Shown here piece after piece: positions 18,881 to 27,266 of a stretch of DNA of 64,000 nt. The stretch spans positions 1-64,000 of the forward strand of contig NZ_ATLO01000020.1 of assembly GCF_000416235.1 (NCBI RefSeq), written 5' to 3'. Below the pieces are notes generated by a model. That model ran no database searches. It was not told where the DNA came from and was given only the letters and a program-made list of their open reading frames with translations. A program made the translations under genes and the position numbers. The number at the start of each line of letters is the position of its first letter. Positions within the stretch are counted from its first letter, which is position 1. This DNA comes from Pseudomonas sp. CFII64 (GTDB lineage: Bacteria > Pseudomonadota > Gammaproteobacteria > Pseudomonadales > Pseudomonadaceae).

Positions 18881-20356
18881 TCAATCATCTGCCTGTTCAT
18901 CGCCTTCGCGTCGGCTCATGCCGTACTTACGCATTTTCTCGACGAGGGTCGTGCGACGAATCCGCAGGCGTTCGGCGGCACGCGCCACGATACCGTTGGC
19001 GTCGTCCAGTGCCTGCTGGATCAAGCCTTGCTCCAGCCCACCCAGATAGTCCTTCAAGTCCAGGCCTTCTGGCGGCAACATGGCGCCGGACGAGAAGTTC
19101 GGCGTATGACCATTGATGGCCACGCGCTCTTCCAGATCGCTGCGCAGACTGTCGACGAGTTGTTCGTCCTCATCATCGACATAGCGGAATTTCTTCGGCA
19201 ACTCGGCCACGCCAATCACGCCATAGGGATGCATGATCGCCATGCGCTCCACCAGGTTGGCCAACTCACGCACGTTGCCCGGCCAGCCGTGACGACACAG
19301 CGACATGATGGCGGCAGAGTTGAAACGGATCGAGCCGCGTTTTTCGTGCTCCATGCGCGAAATCAGCTCGTTCATCAGCAATGGAATGTCTTCGACCCGC
19401 TCGCGCAGCGGTGCCATCTCGATCGGGAACACGTTCAGACGGTAATAGAGGTCTTCACGGAAGCTGCCGATCTCGATCATCGACTCAAGATTCTTGTGGG
19501 TTGCGGCAATGATGCGCACATCAACGCTCTGGGTCTTGTTGCTGCCCACGCGCTCAAAGGTACGTTCCTGCAGGACCCGTAGCAGCTTGACCTGCATCGG
19601 CAGCGGCATGTCGCCGATTTCATCGAGGAACAGCGTACCGCCGTTAGCCAGTTCGAAACGCCCGGCACGGCTGGTGATCGCCCCGGTAAAGGCGCCCTTC
19701 TCGTGACCGAACAGTTCGCTTTCCAGCAATTCGGCCGGAATCGCGCCACAGTTGACCGGCACAAACGGCGCGTCGCGACGCTTGGAGTGATAGTGCAGGT
19801 TGCGCGCGACGACTTCCTTGCCGGTCCCGGACTCACCGAGGATCAACACGCTGGCGTCAGTGTCGGCAACCTGCTGCATCATCTGGCGCACATGCTGAAT
19901 CGCACGGCTGGTACCGACCAGACTGCGAAACAGGTTGGGCTCACGATGACGACCGCGCTCACGGGCCTGATCGTACATTTCACGATAGACCTGGGCACGG
20001 TGCAGGGAGTCGAGCAATTTGCTGTAGCTGGGCGGCATTTCCAGGGAGGAAAGCACGCGCCGACGCAAATCGTCAGTCAGGTCTACGGAAGAAATATCGC
20101 CCATGAGCAACACGGGAAGGAACTCATCCCATGCAGCGACTGTCTTAAGAAGCCCTTGCAGACTTCCAGGCGCGCTCACGCTGCCAACGAGCACGCAGAG
20201 CACTTCTCGGGTAGAGGTCAGAGAGCCGACAACCTGCTGCCAGTCCTGGCTGGAGCAGGCCAAATTTTCTTCGCCAAGAAAATTCAGAATGACCGCCAAA
20301 TCACGGCGGCGCTGGCTATCGTCATCGATCAGCAGAATCTTGATTTCACGCCACAT
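18881..20356 (-). CDS. fleQ: Master flagellar regulator FleQ
   Basis: A 491-residue sigma54 enhancer-binding protein and c-di-GMP receptor at the top of the flagellar cascade. The N-terminal REC-like domain begins [16 protein letters not shown] but is of the atypical FleQ type. The AAA+ domain has Walker A GESGTGKE (174-181), loop GAFTGA (221-226) and Walker B LFLDEIG (242-248). The C-terminal helix-turn-helix reads [20 protein letters not shown]. It is monocistronic, bounded by its own upstream gap and a strong terminator. Confidence 0.97.
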   Translation of the reverse strand: MWREIKILLIDDDSQRRRDLAVILNFLGEENLACSSQDWQQVVGSLTSTREVLCVLVGSVSAPGSLQGLLKTVAAWDEFLPVLLMGDISSVDLTDDLRRRVLSSLEMPPSYSKLLDSLHRAQVYREMYDQARERGRHREPNLFRSLVGTSRAIQHVRQMMQQVADTDASVLILGESGTGKEVVARNLHYHSKRRDAPFVPVNCGAIPAELLESELFGHEKGAFTGAITSRAGRFELANGGTLFLDEIGDMPLPMQVKLLRVLQERTFERVGSNKTQSVDVRIIAATHKNLESMIEIGSFREDLYYRLNVFPIEMAPLRERVEDIPLLMNELISRMEHEKRGSIRFNSAAIMSLCRHGWPGNVRELANLVERMAIMHPYGVIGVAELPKKFRYVDDEDEQLVDSLRSDLEERVAINGHTPNFSSGAMLPPEGLDLKDYLGGLEQGLIQQALDDANGIVARAAERLRIRRTTLVEKMRKYGMSRREGDEQADD

Positions 20357-20458
20357 GCAATAGCAACTTCCCTAGTCAACTCTATGCCCCACAAGGGCAA
20401 GCTTGGCAATTCTCAGCCGGTACGGTTACTGAGACGCCAGAAAATGGCAAACATCACT

Positions 20459-20487
20459 AGTTAAGTCAAAAAACCGTACACAGTCAA
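20459..20487 (-). promoter_or_regulatory. Possible sigma70 promoter of fleQ
   Basis: In the 164-base gap upstream of fleQ the minus strand has TTGACT, 17 bases, then TTAACT. The -35 is good, the -10 weak (three of six). Vfr is known to repress fleQ in P. aeruginosa, but I do not see a confident CRP-type palindrome here. Confidence 0.35.
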
Positions 20488-20520
20488 ATTTATGGCGCAC
20501 TTCTTTTCGATCAACGAGCT

Positions 20521-20817
20521 TCAACCGAACAGATGGTAAACCTTCGCCGCGTTTTTCGCTTGCTGGATCTGCGACATCTCGTCGACGATCGCCTGACGCG
20601 CGTCGGTAGCAGTATCGATTAACTGCCGGTAGACCGTCAGCAACTCTTCCAGATTACTGCGCAATTCCGGCGCATTGGGCGTCGCCTCGCTGATCATATC
20701 GTCCACGCAGGCACGGCAGGCCAGATCAAGTTTGCCGATGGCATCCCAGTCACGCTCAGCCAAAGCGCCTACCAGCGCTTCCTTGGTCTCTTCGATACGC
20801 TTGAGTGCAGCACTCAT
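20521..20817 (-). CDS. fliT: Flagellar chaperone FliT family protein
   Basis: A 98-residue all-helical small protein downstream of fliS, the position of FliT (called FleP in some Pseudomonas annotations). FliT-type proteins are export chaperones for the cap protein FliD. Sequence identity across FliT proteins is low, so the call relies on size, predicted helices and position after fliD and fliS. Confidence 0.75.
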   Translation of the reverse strand: MSAALKRIEETKEALVGALAERDWDAIGKLDLACRACVDDMISEATPNAPELRSNLEELLTVYRQLIDTATDARQAIVDEMSQIQQAKNAAKVYHLFG

Positions 20818-20837
20818 GTTGGTCTCCTCAGCACAGC

Positions 20838-21221
20838 TTAGTGAGCAGCGATTGCGTCCCAGCCTTCCTTGACGGTGCCCAGCAGGCTGCTGACTTCATC
20901 AAGGATCAGTGGATCACTTTTTATATTGGCCTCAGCCAGGCGCTGCATCATGTAGATGTACAGATTGTCCACACGGGTCAGCGTATCAGCTGATTTTTCC
21001 ATATCCAGGCCTTCACGCAGGCCGCCGACGATTTCAATCGCCTTGCCGATCAATACGCCTTTTGCAGGAATATCCTTGCGTCCGATGGCGCCTTTGGCCT
21101 GGGCGATACGATCGAGCCCTGCCTCCATCAGCATTTGCACCAGACGATGAGGGTTGGCCTCGGAGGTTTGCGCATGGGCATTCACTTTCTGGTACTGCCG
21201 AAGGGCTAACATCGGGTTCAT
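20838..21221 (-). CDS. fliS: Flagellin export chaperone FliS
   Basis: A 127-residue helical chaperone that binds the C-terminus of FliC before export. The start ATG at 21221 (MNPMLALRQYQKVNAHAQT) has GAGGTTGATC upstream and was preferred over an upstream in-frame codon. The conserved YQKVNAHAQTSEANPHRLVQMLMEAGL is the FliS N-terminal helix region. It is 20 bases ahead of fliT. Confidence 0.95.
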   Translation of the reverse strand: MNPMLALRQYQKVNAHAQTSEANPHRLVQMLMEAGLDRIAQAKGAIGRKDIPAKGVLIGKAIEIVGGLREGLDMEKSADTLTRVDNLYIYMMQRLAEANIKSDPLILDEVSSLLGTVKEGWDAIAAH

Positions 21222-21261
21222 GATCAACCTCGTCAAAGCTGGAAGAGTTCGTATATTCAAT

Positions 21262-21288
21262 GTATCGACGCATGGCCGGGAAACTTTA
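21262..21288 (-). promoter_or_regulatory. FliA (sigma28) type promoter upstream of fliST
   Basis: Minus strand: TAAA, exactly 15 bases, then GTCGATAC, which agrees with GCCGATAA at six of eight positions. It lies between the fliD terminator and the fliS start, so fliST can be transcribed apart from fliD. Confidence 0.65.
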
Positions 21289-21299
21289 GACCAGAAGCC

Positions 21300-21331
21300 A
21301 AAAACCCGGCGTGCGATTAATCGCAGCCGGG
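21300..21331 (-). terminator. Intrinsic terminator after fliD
   Basis: Minus strand: CCCGGC, an inner palindrome around GCGATTAATCGC, GCCGGG, then TTTTT. The stem is long and GC-rich. It lies 20 bases past the fliD stop and directly upstream of the fliS promoter. Confidence 0.85.
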
Positions 21332-21350
21332 CTGGATGACTCAGCGAATG

Positions 21351-22763
21351 TCAGCCAGAAGCCTGAGCATTCAGCGTATCGAAGAACGAGGTGATGCTCG
21401 ACAGGGTCGACTTCATCTGCCCGACCAGCAAGTCCATCGCGTTGTACTTGGCCGTCAGCGTTGACGTCAGGTTAGCCACACGAATATCGAGGGCAGTCTG
21501 CTGCGCTTTCAGATCGGTACTGGTCTTGTTCAGCGATTTGGTGCGTTCGTCGAGAGTACCGCCGGTTTTGTTATACGGTTCGATAGCTTTCTTCATCCGC
21601 GCCAGCAAGCCATTTTCCGCGTTAGTGCCGGAAAACATTTGCTGCACTTCACTGCCCAGGTTTTTGTCGTTCATCGCCTTGGTGAACTTGCCGGCATCGA
21701 AGGTAAGCGTACCGCCGGACTGAGCAGTCTGGATACCCAACTGCGCCAGGGTCGACAACTTGCTGCCCGGGCCAGGTGTGATCAGCTGCTCACGCAAGGT
21801 GGCCAGCAGATCACGCGGCAAGGAGTCACCGGTCATCGCCGCCGACACGGTCAGGTCGCCGTTGGCATCAGCGGTGGCCTTGGTCAGGGAGTTGATGGTC
21901 TTGACCACGTTGTTGTACGCATCGACAAACGTCTGCAACGATGTTTTCAAACCGTCGGTGTTGCCTGCCACGGTGACGGTGGACTTGCCAACGGCAACAG
22001 CAGTAATGGTCACCCCGGTCAGCGCTGAACTGTAGGTATTGGTCGAACTGGTGACCTTCAGACCGCCGATCAACATCTCGCCATTGATCGGCGCGTCGCC
22101 GATCCTGCCTGCACTTGTCGCCGAATTGGGGTCAAGTACATCGGTGGAGCCAATCGTCAAGCCGGCGATAGTGCTGCTGGTGGTGATATCCGTACCCGCA
22201 CCGGTCTTGGTAGAGCCAAACACCAGGCGCGAACCCGTACCGTCGGAAATAATGTTCGCCGATACGCCACTGGTCGAAGTCTTGGCGTTGATCAGGTCGC
22301 GAACCTGCTGCAACGTGGAGCCCGCCGGAATTTCGAAGGCAGTGTTAGTGGTATTTTGAGTGATAGTCAGGGTACCACTCGGAATAGCACTAGCTGCCGC
22401 CGCATCGAACGATGCAGACGCAACGCTGGAGCTGGTCGCAAGCTTGGTAACTTCCATCGCATACGTACCTGCCACTGCCGAGTTGGTAGTGGTCGCGGTA
22501 ATGTTGGCGGTAAGAGAGGAAGTTGCCGAAAAACCATTAAACGCTGGCGTGTCCGTTTTGCCGAGATTGGTCATCGCGGTCTGGAACGCATCGAGCGCCG
22601 ATTTAAGCGTACTGACACCTGACAACTTGGTAGTCGTCAGCGAGGTTTGCTTGGTGATCTGGGTCTGCTTGGCGTATTTGTCCGAATCAACCAGGGAAGC
22701 GACGATTTCCTTGATTGCCAGACCTGAGCCGAGGCCCGTTGAAGTACTGATTGGGCTTGCCAT
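21351..22763 (-). CDS. fliD: Flagellar filament cap protein FliD
   Basis: A 470-residue cap (hook-associated protein 2) that folds flagellin at the filament tip. The start MASPISTSTGLGSGLAIKEI at 22763 has AAGGAGAAGCAC upstream; an earlier in-frame start is less likely. Coiled-coil ends flank a Ser/Thr/Ala-rich central region. The C-terminus reads QMKSTLSSITSFFDTLNAQ. Confidence 0.95.
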   Translation of the reverse strand: MASPISTSTGLGSGLAIKEIVASLVDSDKYAKQTQITKQTSLTTTKLSGVSTLKSALDAFQTAMTNLGKTDTPAFNGFSATSSLTANITATTTNSAVAGTYAMEVTKLATSSSVASASFDAAAASAIPSGTLTITQNTTNTAFEIPAGSTLQQVRDLINAKTSTSGVSANIISDGTGSRLVFGSTKTGAGTDITTSSTIAGLTIGSTDVLDPNSATSAGRIGDAPINGEMLIGGLKVTSSTNTYSSALTGVTITAVAVGKSTVTVAGNTDGLKTSLQTFVDAYNNVVKTINSLTKATADANGDLTVSAAMTGDSLPRDLLATLREQLITPGPGSKLSTLAQLGIQTAQSGGTLTFDAGKFTKAMNDKNLGSEVQQMFSGTNAENGLLARMKKAIEPYNKTGGTLDERTKSLNKTSTDLKAQQTALDIRVANLTSTLTAKYNAMDLLVGQMKSTLSSITSFFDTLNAQASG

Positions 22764-22838
22764 GTGCTTCTCCTTCAGGTTTCGTCGGTCTTTTGACGAC
22801 GACACAACGCAGAACTACAACCTACACGATCCATGCCA

Positions 22839-23228
22839 TCAAACCTTGGCATCAAACAACAAGCTGTGGGCATTGTGAAGGCTGTCCGCAATTTTCAAAG
22901 CTTCCGCCGAGGGTAACTGTCTGACGACTTCTCCCGTATCACTGGCGATCACCTTGACCACGACTTCTCCGGATGCTTCATCAATGGAGAATTCGAGATT
23001 GCGCCTTACCGACTGCACGAACTTTTCAATTTCCTGTACGGCTGTCTTGAGCTTTTCCGACTTCTGGGCGTCGGATTCCTTCGATGAGTCCTTACTTGCG
23101 GACGAATCCGCAGCAGCCGCTGGCGCAGGCACCGCAACTGCTTGAGGAGCGGCGACTGCTTGTTCTGCTACAGCGGGTGCCGGCTTGATGGCCTGGTAAG
23201 ACAAGCCCAACTTCACGCTCATGTCCAT
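22839..23228 (-). CDS. flaG: FlaG family flagellar protein
   Basis: A 129-residue FlaG-type protein between fliC and fliD; these small proteins influence filament length. The N-terminal 70 residues are Ala/Ser-rich linker. The conserved C-terminal domain carries VRRNLEFSIDEASGEVVVKV and VRQLPSAEALKIADSL. The ATG at 23228 has GAGGAGG eight bases upstream. The fliC terminator precedes it, so expression may come from readthrough. Confidence 0.9.
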   Translation of the reverse strand: MDMSVKLGLSYQAIKPAPAVAEQAVAAPQAVAVPAPAAAADSSASKDSSKESDAQKSEKLKTAVQEIEKFVQSVRRNLEFSIDEASGEVVVKVIASDTGEVVRQLPSAEALKIADSLHNAHSLLFDAKV

Positions 23229-23248
23229 TCCCAACACCTCCTCAACGT

Positions 23249-23284
23249 AAAAAGCGGAAGAGCACGACTAGCACACTCCTCCGC
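23249..23284 (-). terminator. Intrinsic terminator after fliC
   Basis: Minus strand: GCGGAGGAG pairs with CTCTTCCGC (one G-T wobble) across a 13-base loop and is followed by TTTTT. It falls in the 75 bases between the fliC stop and the flaG start, a natural point to cut down transcription after the highly expressed flagellin gene. Confidence 0.75.
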
Positions 23285-23302
23285 CAAAACTCATTCCGAA
23301 AA

Positions 23303-24154
23303 TTACTGAAGCAGTTTCAGTACAGCGGAAGGCAACTGGTTAGCCTGGGCCAGAACAGCTTGGGAAGCCTGTTGCAGAGTTTGCTGCTTGGTCAGGTTAG
23401 CTGTTTCTGCGGCGAAGTCAGTGTCTTGTACACGACCCAGTGCAGCAGTGGCGTTTTCGTTTACGTTTTGCAGGTTGGAGATAGTGCTGGTCAGACGGTT
23501 CTGCGAAGCACCGAGGTTTGCACGAGTGGCGTTGATCGTTGCCAATGCAGCGTCAATGGCGGTGATCGCGCCGTCGATTGCCGATGCAGCTGCTGCGCTG
23601 GTAGCACCAGTCAGAACAGTAGTACCGCTGCCTACAGACAGGCTGACGGCGTCAAACTTGCTGCTCAGCGTCAGGTTGATCTGGTTAGCACTACCGGTGT
23701 TCGAACCCACTTGCAGAGTCATGGTCCCAGCAGTACCGTCGAGCAGGTTCTTGCCGTTCAGGTTGGTGCTCGCCGAGATACGAGTCAATTCGTCAGACAT
23801 CTGACCGAATTCAGCGTTGGTAGCAGTCTGGTCAGCAGTGCCGTTAGTGCCGTTACGTGCTTGTACAGCCAGTTCACGCATACGTTGCAGAATGTTGGTG
23901 GACTCTTGCAGAGCGCCTTCAGCGGTCTGAGCCATCGAGATGCCGTCGTTGGCGTTCTTGATTGCTACAGTCTGGCCGCGGATCTGGCTGCTGATGCGAG
24001 TTGCGATCTGCAGGCCGGCAGCGTCGTCTTTGGCGCTGTTGATTTTCAGACCGGAAGACAGGCGGCTCATGGAGGTTGCCAGAGCGTCGGATGCTTTGCC
24101 CAAGTTCTTCTGAACGGAGAGGGAAGCAACGTTAGTGTTTACGCCTAAAGCCAT
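23303..24154 (-). CDS. fliC: Flagellin FliC
   Basis: A 283-residue filament subunit of the short Pseudomonas type. The conserved N-terminal D0/D1 begins MALGVNTNVASLSVQKNLG and the C-terminal D0 ends SQAVLAQANQLPSAVLKLLQ. The flg22 immune epitope lies at residues 30-51 and contains LSSGLKINSAKDDAAGLQIA, as in plant-associated pseudomonads. The central 130-205 region is rich in Ser/Thr (NTGSANQINLTLSSKFDAVS), the zone that is O-glycosylated in P. syringae. It is transcribed from a FliA promoter and followed by its own terminator; the glycosylation island lies directly upstream. Confidence 0.97.
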   Translation of the reverse strand: MALGVNTNVASLSVQKNLGKASDALATSMSRLSSGLKINSAKDDAAGLQIATRISSQIRGQTVAIKNANDGISMAQTAEGALQESTNILQRMRELAVQARNGTNGTADQTATNAEFGQMSDELTRISASTNLNGKNLLDGTAGTMTLQVGSNTGSANQINLTLSSKFDAVSLSVGSGTTVLTGATSAAAASAIDGAITAIDAALATINATRANLGASQNRLTSTISNLQNVNENATAALGRVQDTDFAAETANLTKQQTLQQASQAVLAQANQLPSAVLKLLQ

Positions 24155-24234
24155 GATGAAATTCCTCGTTGGTTGGGTGCTGCGGCTTCCGGCCCTGGCA
24201 ACAGCCGGGTTGGCACAGAGAACCTTCGTAATAG

Positions 24235-24261
24235 TTATCGTCGGGATCGGACTTTGCTTTA
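24235..24261 (-). promoter_or_regulatory. FliA (sigma28) promoter of fliC
   Basis: Minus strand: TAAA, 15 bases, GACGATAA; seven of eight bases of the -10 agree with GCCGATAA. The -10 ends 80 bases ahead of the fliC ATG, leaving a leader of about 70 nt that contains a CCGGC/GCCGG inverted repeat. Confidence 0.88.
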
Positions 24262-24412
24262 GGGCAATTTATAAAAATATTGCCATCAAGCGGCCACCTC
24301 CCCGGAAAACAAGGGCTTAGGCATTTGTAAAGATTAAAAAAGCGCGTCAGGAGTGCGGACAAACAAGCGTAGTTCTATATATGGCGCGCTGTGCCGTAGA
24401 TACGGCACGCCA

Positions 24413-24670
24413 TTAACTGTGAACCAGTTCCGTTAATTCGTACTGCATGTAGTCGGCAAGGCCCAACCAATCCTGTGACTGTTGGCAGGCGAGCATCTCC
24501 ACCAACAATTGCGACCACTGCTGCCGCACCGCCGGAGAGTTGCGCTCAAGCAAACCGTCTGCAGTTTCGAACACTTCCAGCATATTCAGAGCCGCCTCGA
24601 CGCTGCGCCCCAGGCGAAACAGGCCGGCGCAGTCATTACAGGCAAGCACGCACTGTTCGATCTCGCTCAT
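24413..24670 (-). CDS. Small Maf-associated helical protein, function unknown
   Basis: An 85-residue acidic protein, apparently all alpha-helical, with no signal peptide or membrane segment. Its ATG overlaps the stop of the maf-type gene by four bases (ATGA), so the two are translationally coupled and likely work together. Size and helical make-up recall small flagellar chaperones such as FliT, but I see no diagnostic motif. Three cysteines (C7, C11, C14) are grouped near the N-terminus and a fourth lies in MLACQQSQDW. Function unknown; an accessory or chaperone role in flagellin glycosylation is an inference from position. Confidence 0.75.
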   Translation of the reverse strand: MSEIEQCVLACNDCAGLFRLGRSVEAALNMLEVFETADGLLERNSPAVRQQWSQLLVEMLACQQSQDWLGLADYMQYELTELVHS

Positions 24671-25959
24671 TGCACGAACGCCTCATTGAAGGTGGCGCCC
24701 GCGATCATCGCGCCCGCCCGGCTGCTATTAAGGAAGCGAACCTGCGGATGCGCTTGAATGTAACGTTCAAGCTCACCAAGGTAGCGCCGGAAATTGAGTT
24801 GGGTCCTGACCCGCTGACCATAGCCATCGAGCACCCACTGTCTGGCTTGATCCACCGTCCCCCCAAGCTCCCCGGCGTGCCAGCCAGCATGGCTTTTGTT
24901 CATCGGATAAGCGAAGTCCACACCAAACAGAGTGATCTGCGTCGCGCCCATTTTCACCGCCAGATCCACCGCCGGATGAATGACACTGCCGCCGGCCGCC
25001 AGCATGCCGCGCTGAATCCGTTGGCGCAGCTGCGCGTACACCGGGCTTGGCGAGAAGGCGACATAACGCTCACCCTGCCAGGCTGATAGGACTTGCGGAT
25101 CGCCTAAAGGCAGATAAACCAGGCGGATGTTTTCTGAATCTGCCGCCGGCAGATGCCGTTCGGAAATCCGCTGGTCGATGGTCACCACCAGATCAGGCAC
25201 GATTCCCTGGGCTATCAATGGTCGATACGCGGTGTCGACACAGATGAACAACGGGCGCTGCACCTGACCGCGCACGGCCAGCAGCTTTTTGAAATGCTGC
25301 TCAAGGCTTGGCCCGGTGCCAATCACATAAATTTCCCGACCCGCTTGCGAACCGAACAGCTGAGCCACGTCAGGATCACGGCTGACCAGGGAAAAACTCT
25401 CCTCAAGGCGCTGCACAATTTCCGGCGACTGCGGATCGAATTCGCGATTGTTGAAATGAATGTGCACTTCGCTGACCAGCCGATCTCGAATCCGCGCATT
25501 GTTTTCGTCGGCCAGTTCCAGCTCGGCCGGCAAAGCGAAAAAGGGAAACCGGATTTCAGCGTGGTCAGCGGCGTAAGCCAATTCAATGCGCGGGTCGCTC
25601 AACCAGTCATCCTGATCGGTCAACGTGAGCACCAAGGCGAACAGCGCACCATTGAGAATATGCACCCGCAAACGCGCTGCGCCGTGGTCTTCCAGCAGAA
25701 CGCGCGGCAAATCGCCAAGTCCGGTGCCATATATATGCAGCACTTCACTGCCCGGCGGCAAACTGGCGGCCTGTAGACGCGCCTCGGCAAGCCGGTCATG
25801 GCGGCTGGTGAGCTGAATGCCATTGATCCGCAGGGTCGATTGCAGCCCTTCAACCAACTCGGCCTGGGACGAGGCATCGTCCTCAGTCTGCAAGCGCGCG
25901 AAGACATCCGGCCAACGGTTCTTCAGCACGGCGGCATTGCGCTCAAAGCTGTCGGTCAT
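24667..25959 (-). CDS. Short Maf-type flagellin nonulosonate transferase
   Basis: A 430-residue member of the motility accessory factor family (DUF115 / MptE-like domain), which transfers pseudaminic or legionaminic acid to flagellin Ser/Thr. The Maf core is at about residues 208-370: GREIYVIGTGPSLEQHF, then FICVDTAYRPLIAQGIVPDLVVTIDQ and ITLFGVDFAYPMNKSHAGW. Maf proteins are commonly over 600 residues, so this is a compact form. The pse genes nearby supply the expected donor CMP-pseudaminic acid. A strong terminator lies between it and the KAS III gene upstream; no clear promoter is visible in that 80-base gap. Confidence 0.82.
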   Translation of the reverse strand: MTDSFERNAAVLKNRWPDVFARLQTEDDASSQAELVEGLQSTLRINGIQLTSRHDRLAEARLQAASLPPGSEVLHIYGTGLGDLPRVLLEDHGAARLRVHILNGALFALVLTLTDQDDWLSDPRIELAYAADHAEIRFPFFALPAELELADENNARIRDRLVSEVHIHFNNREFDPQSPEIVQRLEESFSLVSRDPDVAQLFGSQAGREIYVIGTGPSLEQHFKKLLAVRGQVQRPLFICVDTAYRPLIAQGIVPDLVVTIDQRISERHLPAADSENIRLVYLPLGDPQVLSAWQGERYVAFSPSPVYAQLRQRIQRGMLAAGGSVIHPAVDLAVKMGATQITLFGVDFAYPMNKSHAGWHAGELGGTVDQARQWVLDGYGQRVRTQLNFRRYLGELERYIQAHPQVRFLNSSRAGAMIAGATFNEAFVQ

Positions 25960-25983
25960 GAAGGCTCCCTGAAAACGAAGGCA

Positions 25984-26019
25984 AAAAAATAGCGCTCAAG
26001 ATTAACTCACCTTGAGCGC
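25984..26019 (-). terminator. Intrinsic terminator after the KAS III gene
   Basis: Minus strand: GGCGCTCAAG, a ten-base loop, CTTGAGCGC, then TA and seven Ts. The nine-base perfect stem GCGCTCAAG/CTTGAGCGC is strong. It separates the KAS III gene from the maf gene. Confidence 0.88.
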
Positions 26020-26040
26020 CATTTTTGCTGCTTTATGGAA

Positions 26041-26970
26041 TCACGGGCGATAAATGATCGCCGAACCCCAGGACAAGCCCACGCCGAAACCGCTCAAGGC
26101 GACCCGCTTCCAGCTGGAATCCATGGCATGCCGTTCCAGCAGCAGCGGAATGCTGGAAGACACGGTGTTGCCGGTCTCCAGCATGTCCTTGATGAACTTC
26201 TCGGGTTCGCCCTCGAAACGTCGCGCTACCGCATCGACAATCGCCGCACTGCCCTGGTGGATGCAGAACGCGTCGATATCCGTGGATTGCAGGCCGGATT
26301 CGTCGAGCAACTCGTGCAAGTGCGCCGGAACCTTGAGCAGCGCGAAGTTGAACACTTGACGACCATTCATGAAGAACACGCCGTTGCTGACCTTCAGGTG
26401 CGGCGCGCCGGAACCGTCAGTGCCGAATTTGGCCTTGCCCAGCTGCCATTGAGCGTCCTCGCCCATCCAGGTGGCGGTGGCTGCATCACCAAACAGCATG
26501 GTGGTGTTGCGGTCTTCCGGATCGACAATTTTCGAATAAGGATCAGCGGTGACCAGCAGGCCGTTTTTCAGACCGGTGGCTTCCATGAAACCCTTGAGCG
26601 CATAGATGCCGTAGACGTAACCCGAGCAGCCCAGGGAAATATCGAAGGCTGCAACGTTGGTCGACAGGCCGAGCTTGTCCTGAACGATGGCAGCGGTGTG
26701 CGGCAGGCCTTCTTCATCGCCGTTCTGCGTGACGACGATCAGCACGTCGATGGATTCGCGCTTGAGTTGCGGATTGTTGGCGAACAAAGCGTTGACCGCT
26801 TCGACGCACAAATCGGAAGTTTCCTGACTGTCTTCTTTGCGTGGCAGGAAAGCCGAGCCGATCTTGCCCAGAATGAACTCGTCATCCTTGCCGAATTTAG
26901 CGCCCTGCGCGTAGTTGTCAACGCCGGCCGCGGGCACGTAACTCGCTATGCTTTTTATGCCAATCATCAT
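26041..26970 (-). CDS. Ketoacyl-ACP synthase III of the flagellin glycosylation island
   Basis: A 309-residue FabH-like condensing enzyme. The catalytic triad is complete: C115 in DISLGCSGYVYG, H238 in DAFCIHQGS, N268 in ETGNTVSSSIP. It is equivalent in position to orf3 of the P. syringae flagellin glycosylation island, where flagellin viosamine bears a 3-hydroxybutyryl group. A likely role is making a short acyl chain for N-acylation of an amino sugar on flagellin. No acyl carrier protein or ketoreductase gene lies nearby. It ends at a strong terminator. Confidence 0.88.
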   Translation of the reverse strand: MMIGIKSIASYVPAAGVDNYAQGAKFGKDDEFILGKIGSAFLPRKEDSQETSDLCVEAVNALFANNPQLKRESIDVLIVVTQNGDEEGLPHTAAIVQDKLGLSTNVAAFDISLGCSGYVYGIYALKGFMEATGLKNGLLVTADPYSKIVDPEDRNTTMLFGDAATATWMGEDAQWQLGKAKFGTDGSGAPHLKVSNGVFFMNGRQVFNFALLKVPAHLHELLDESGLQSTDIDAFCIHQGSAAIVDAVARRFEGEPEKFIKDMLETGNTVSSSIPLLLERHAMDSSWKRVALSGFGVGLSWGSAIIYRP

Positions 26971-27266
26971 GGCTTCCCAATAATAAATAGCTGAATATCA
27001 CCGCGCGCTCGATGGCGGGGCATTGTAATCAGAAGGCTTTTTTTGCCCTTGAATAAAGGGCTGCGGGGAAGTTTGACCGATCCCGGAGAACCGTGAAATC
27101 AGCCATACGTCGTCGTCGCCCGCGAGCACGATACAGTGAAGATGCGCGTTGTGACTCATAGGTCACTAAGTTTTATGCGCTTTTAACGGTGCGCATGCCA
27201 CCGACAACAGCTGATATCGTGCCGAAAATTGCCTGCCGACTTTAAAATGTCACGCCAATGTGCCGC
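26971..27266. other. Non-coding gap between pseI and the KAS III gene
   Basis: There is no gene here on either strand. A GTGAC/GTCAC inverted repeat (27151-27166) and a GCCCTT/AAGGGC hairpin beside a T-run (27043-27068) are visible. The hairpin has the T-run on the wrong side to end minus-strand transcription. The gap probably carries the KAS III promoter, but I cannot assign -35/-10 elements with confidence. Confidence 0.5.

Noticed and set aside
27043..27068. Hairpin GCCCTT/AAGGGC next to seven Ts as terminator of the pse genes
   Set aside because: On the minus strand, which carries the genes, the hairpin is followed by As; the T-run is on the wrong side.
27151..27166. GTGAC/GTCAC inverted repeat as an operator
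   Set aside because: The half-sites are only five bases and match no regulator motif I can name; chance is likely.
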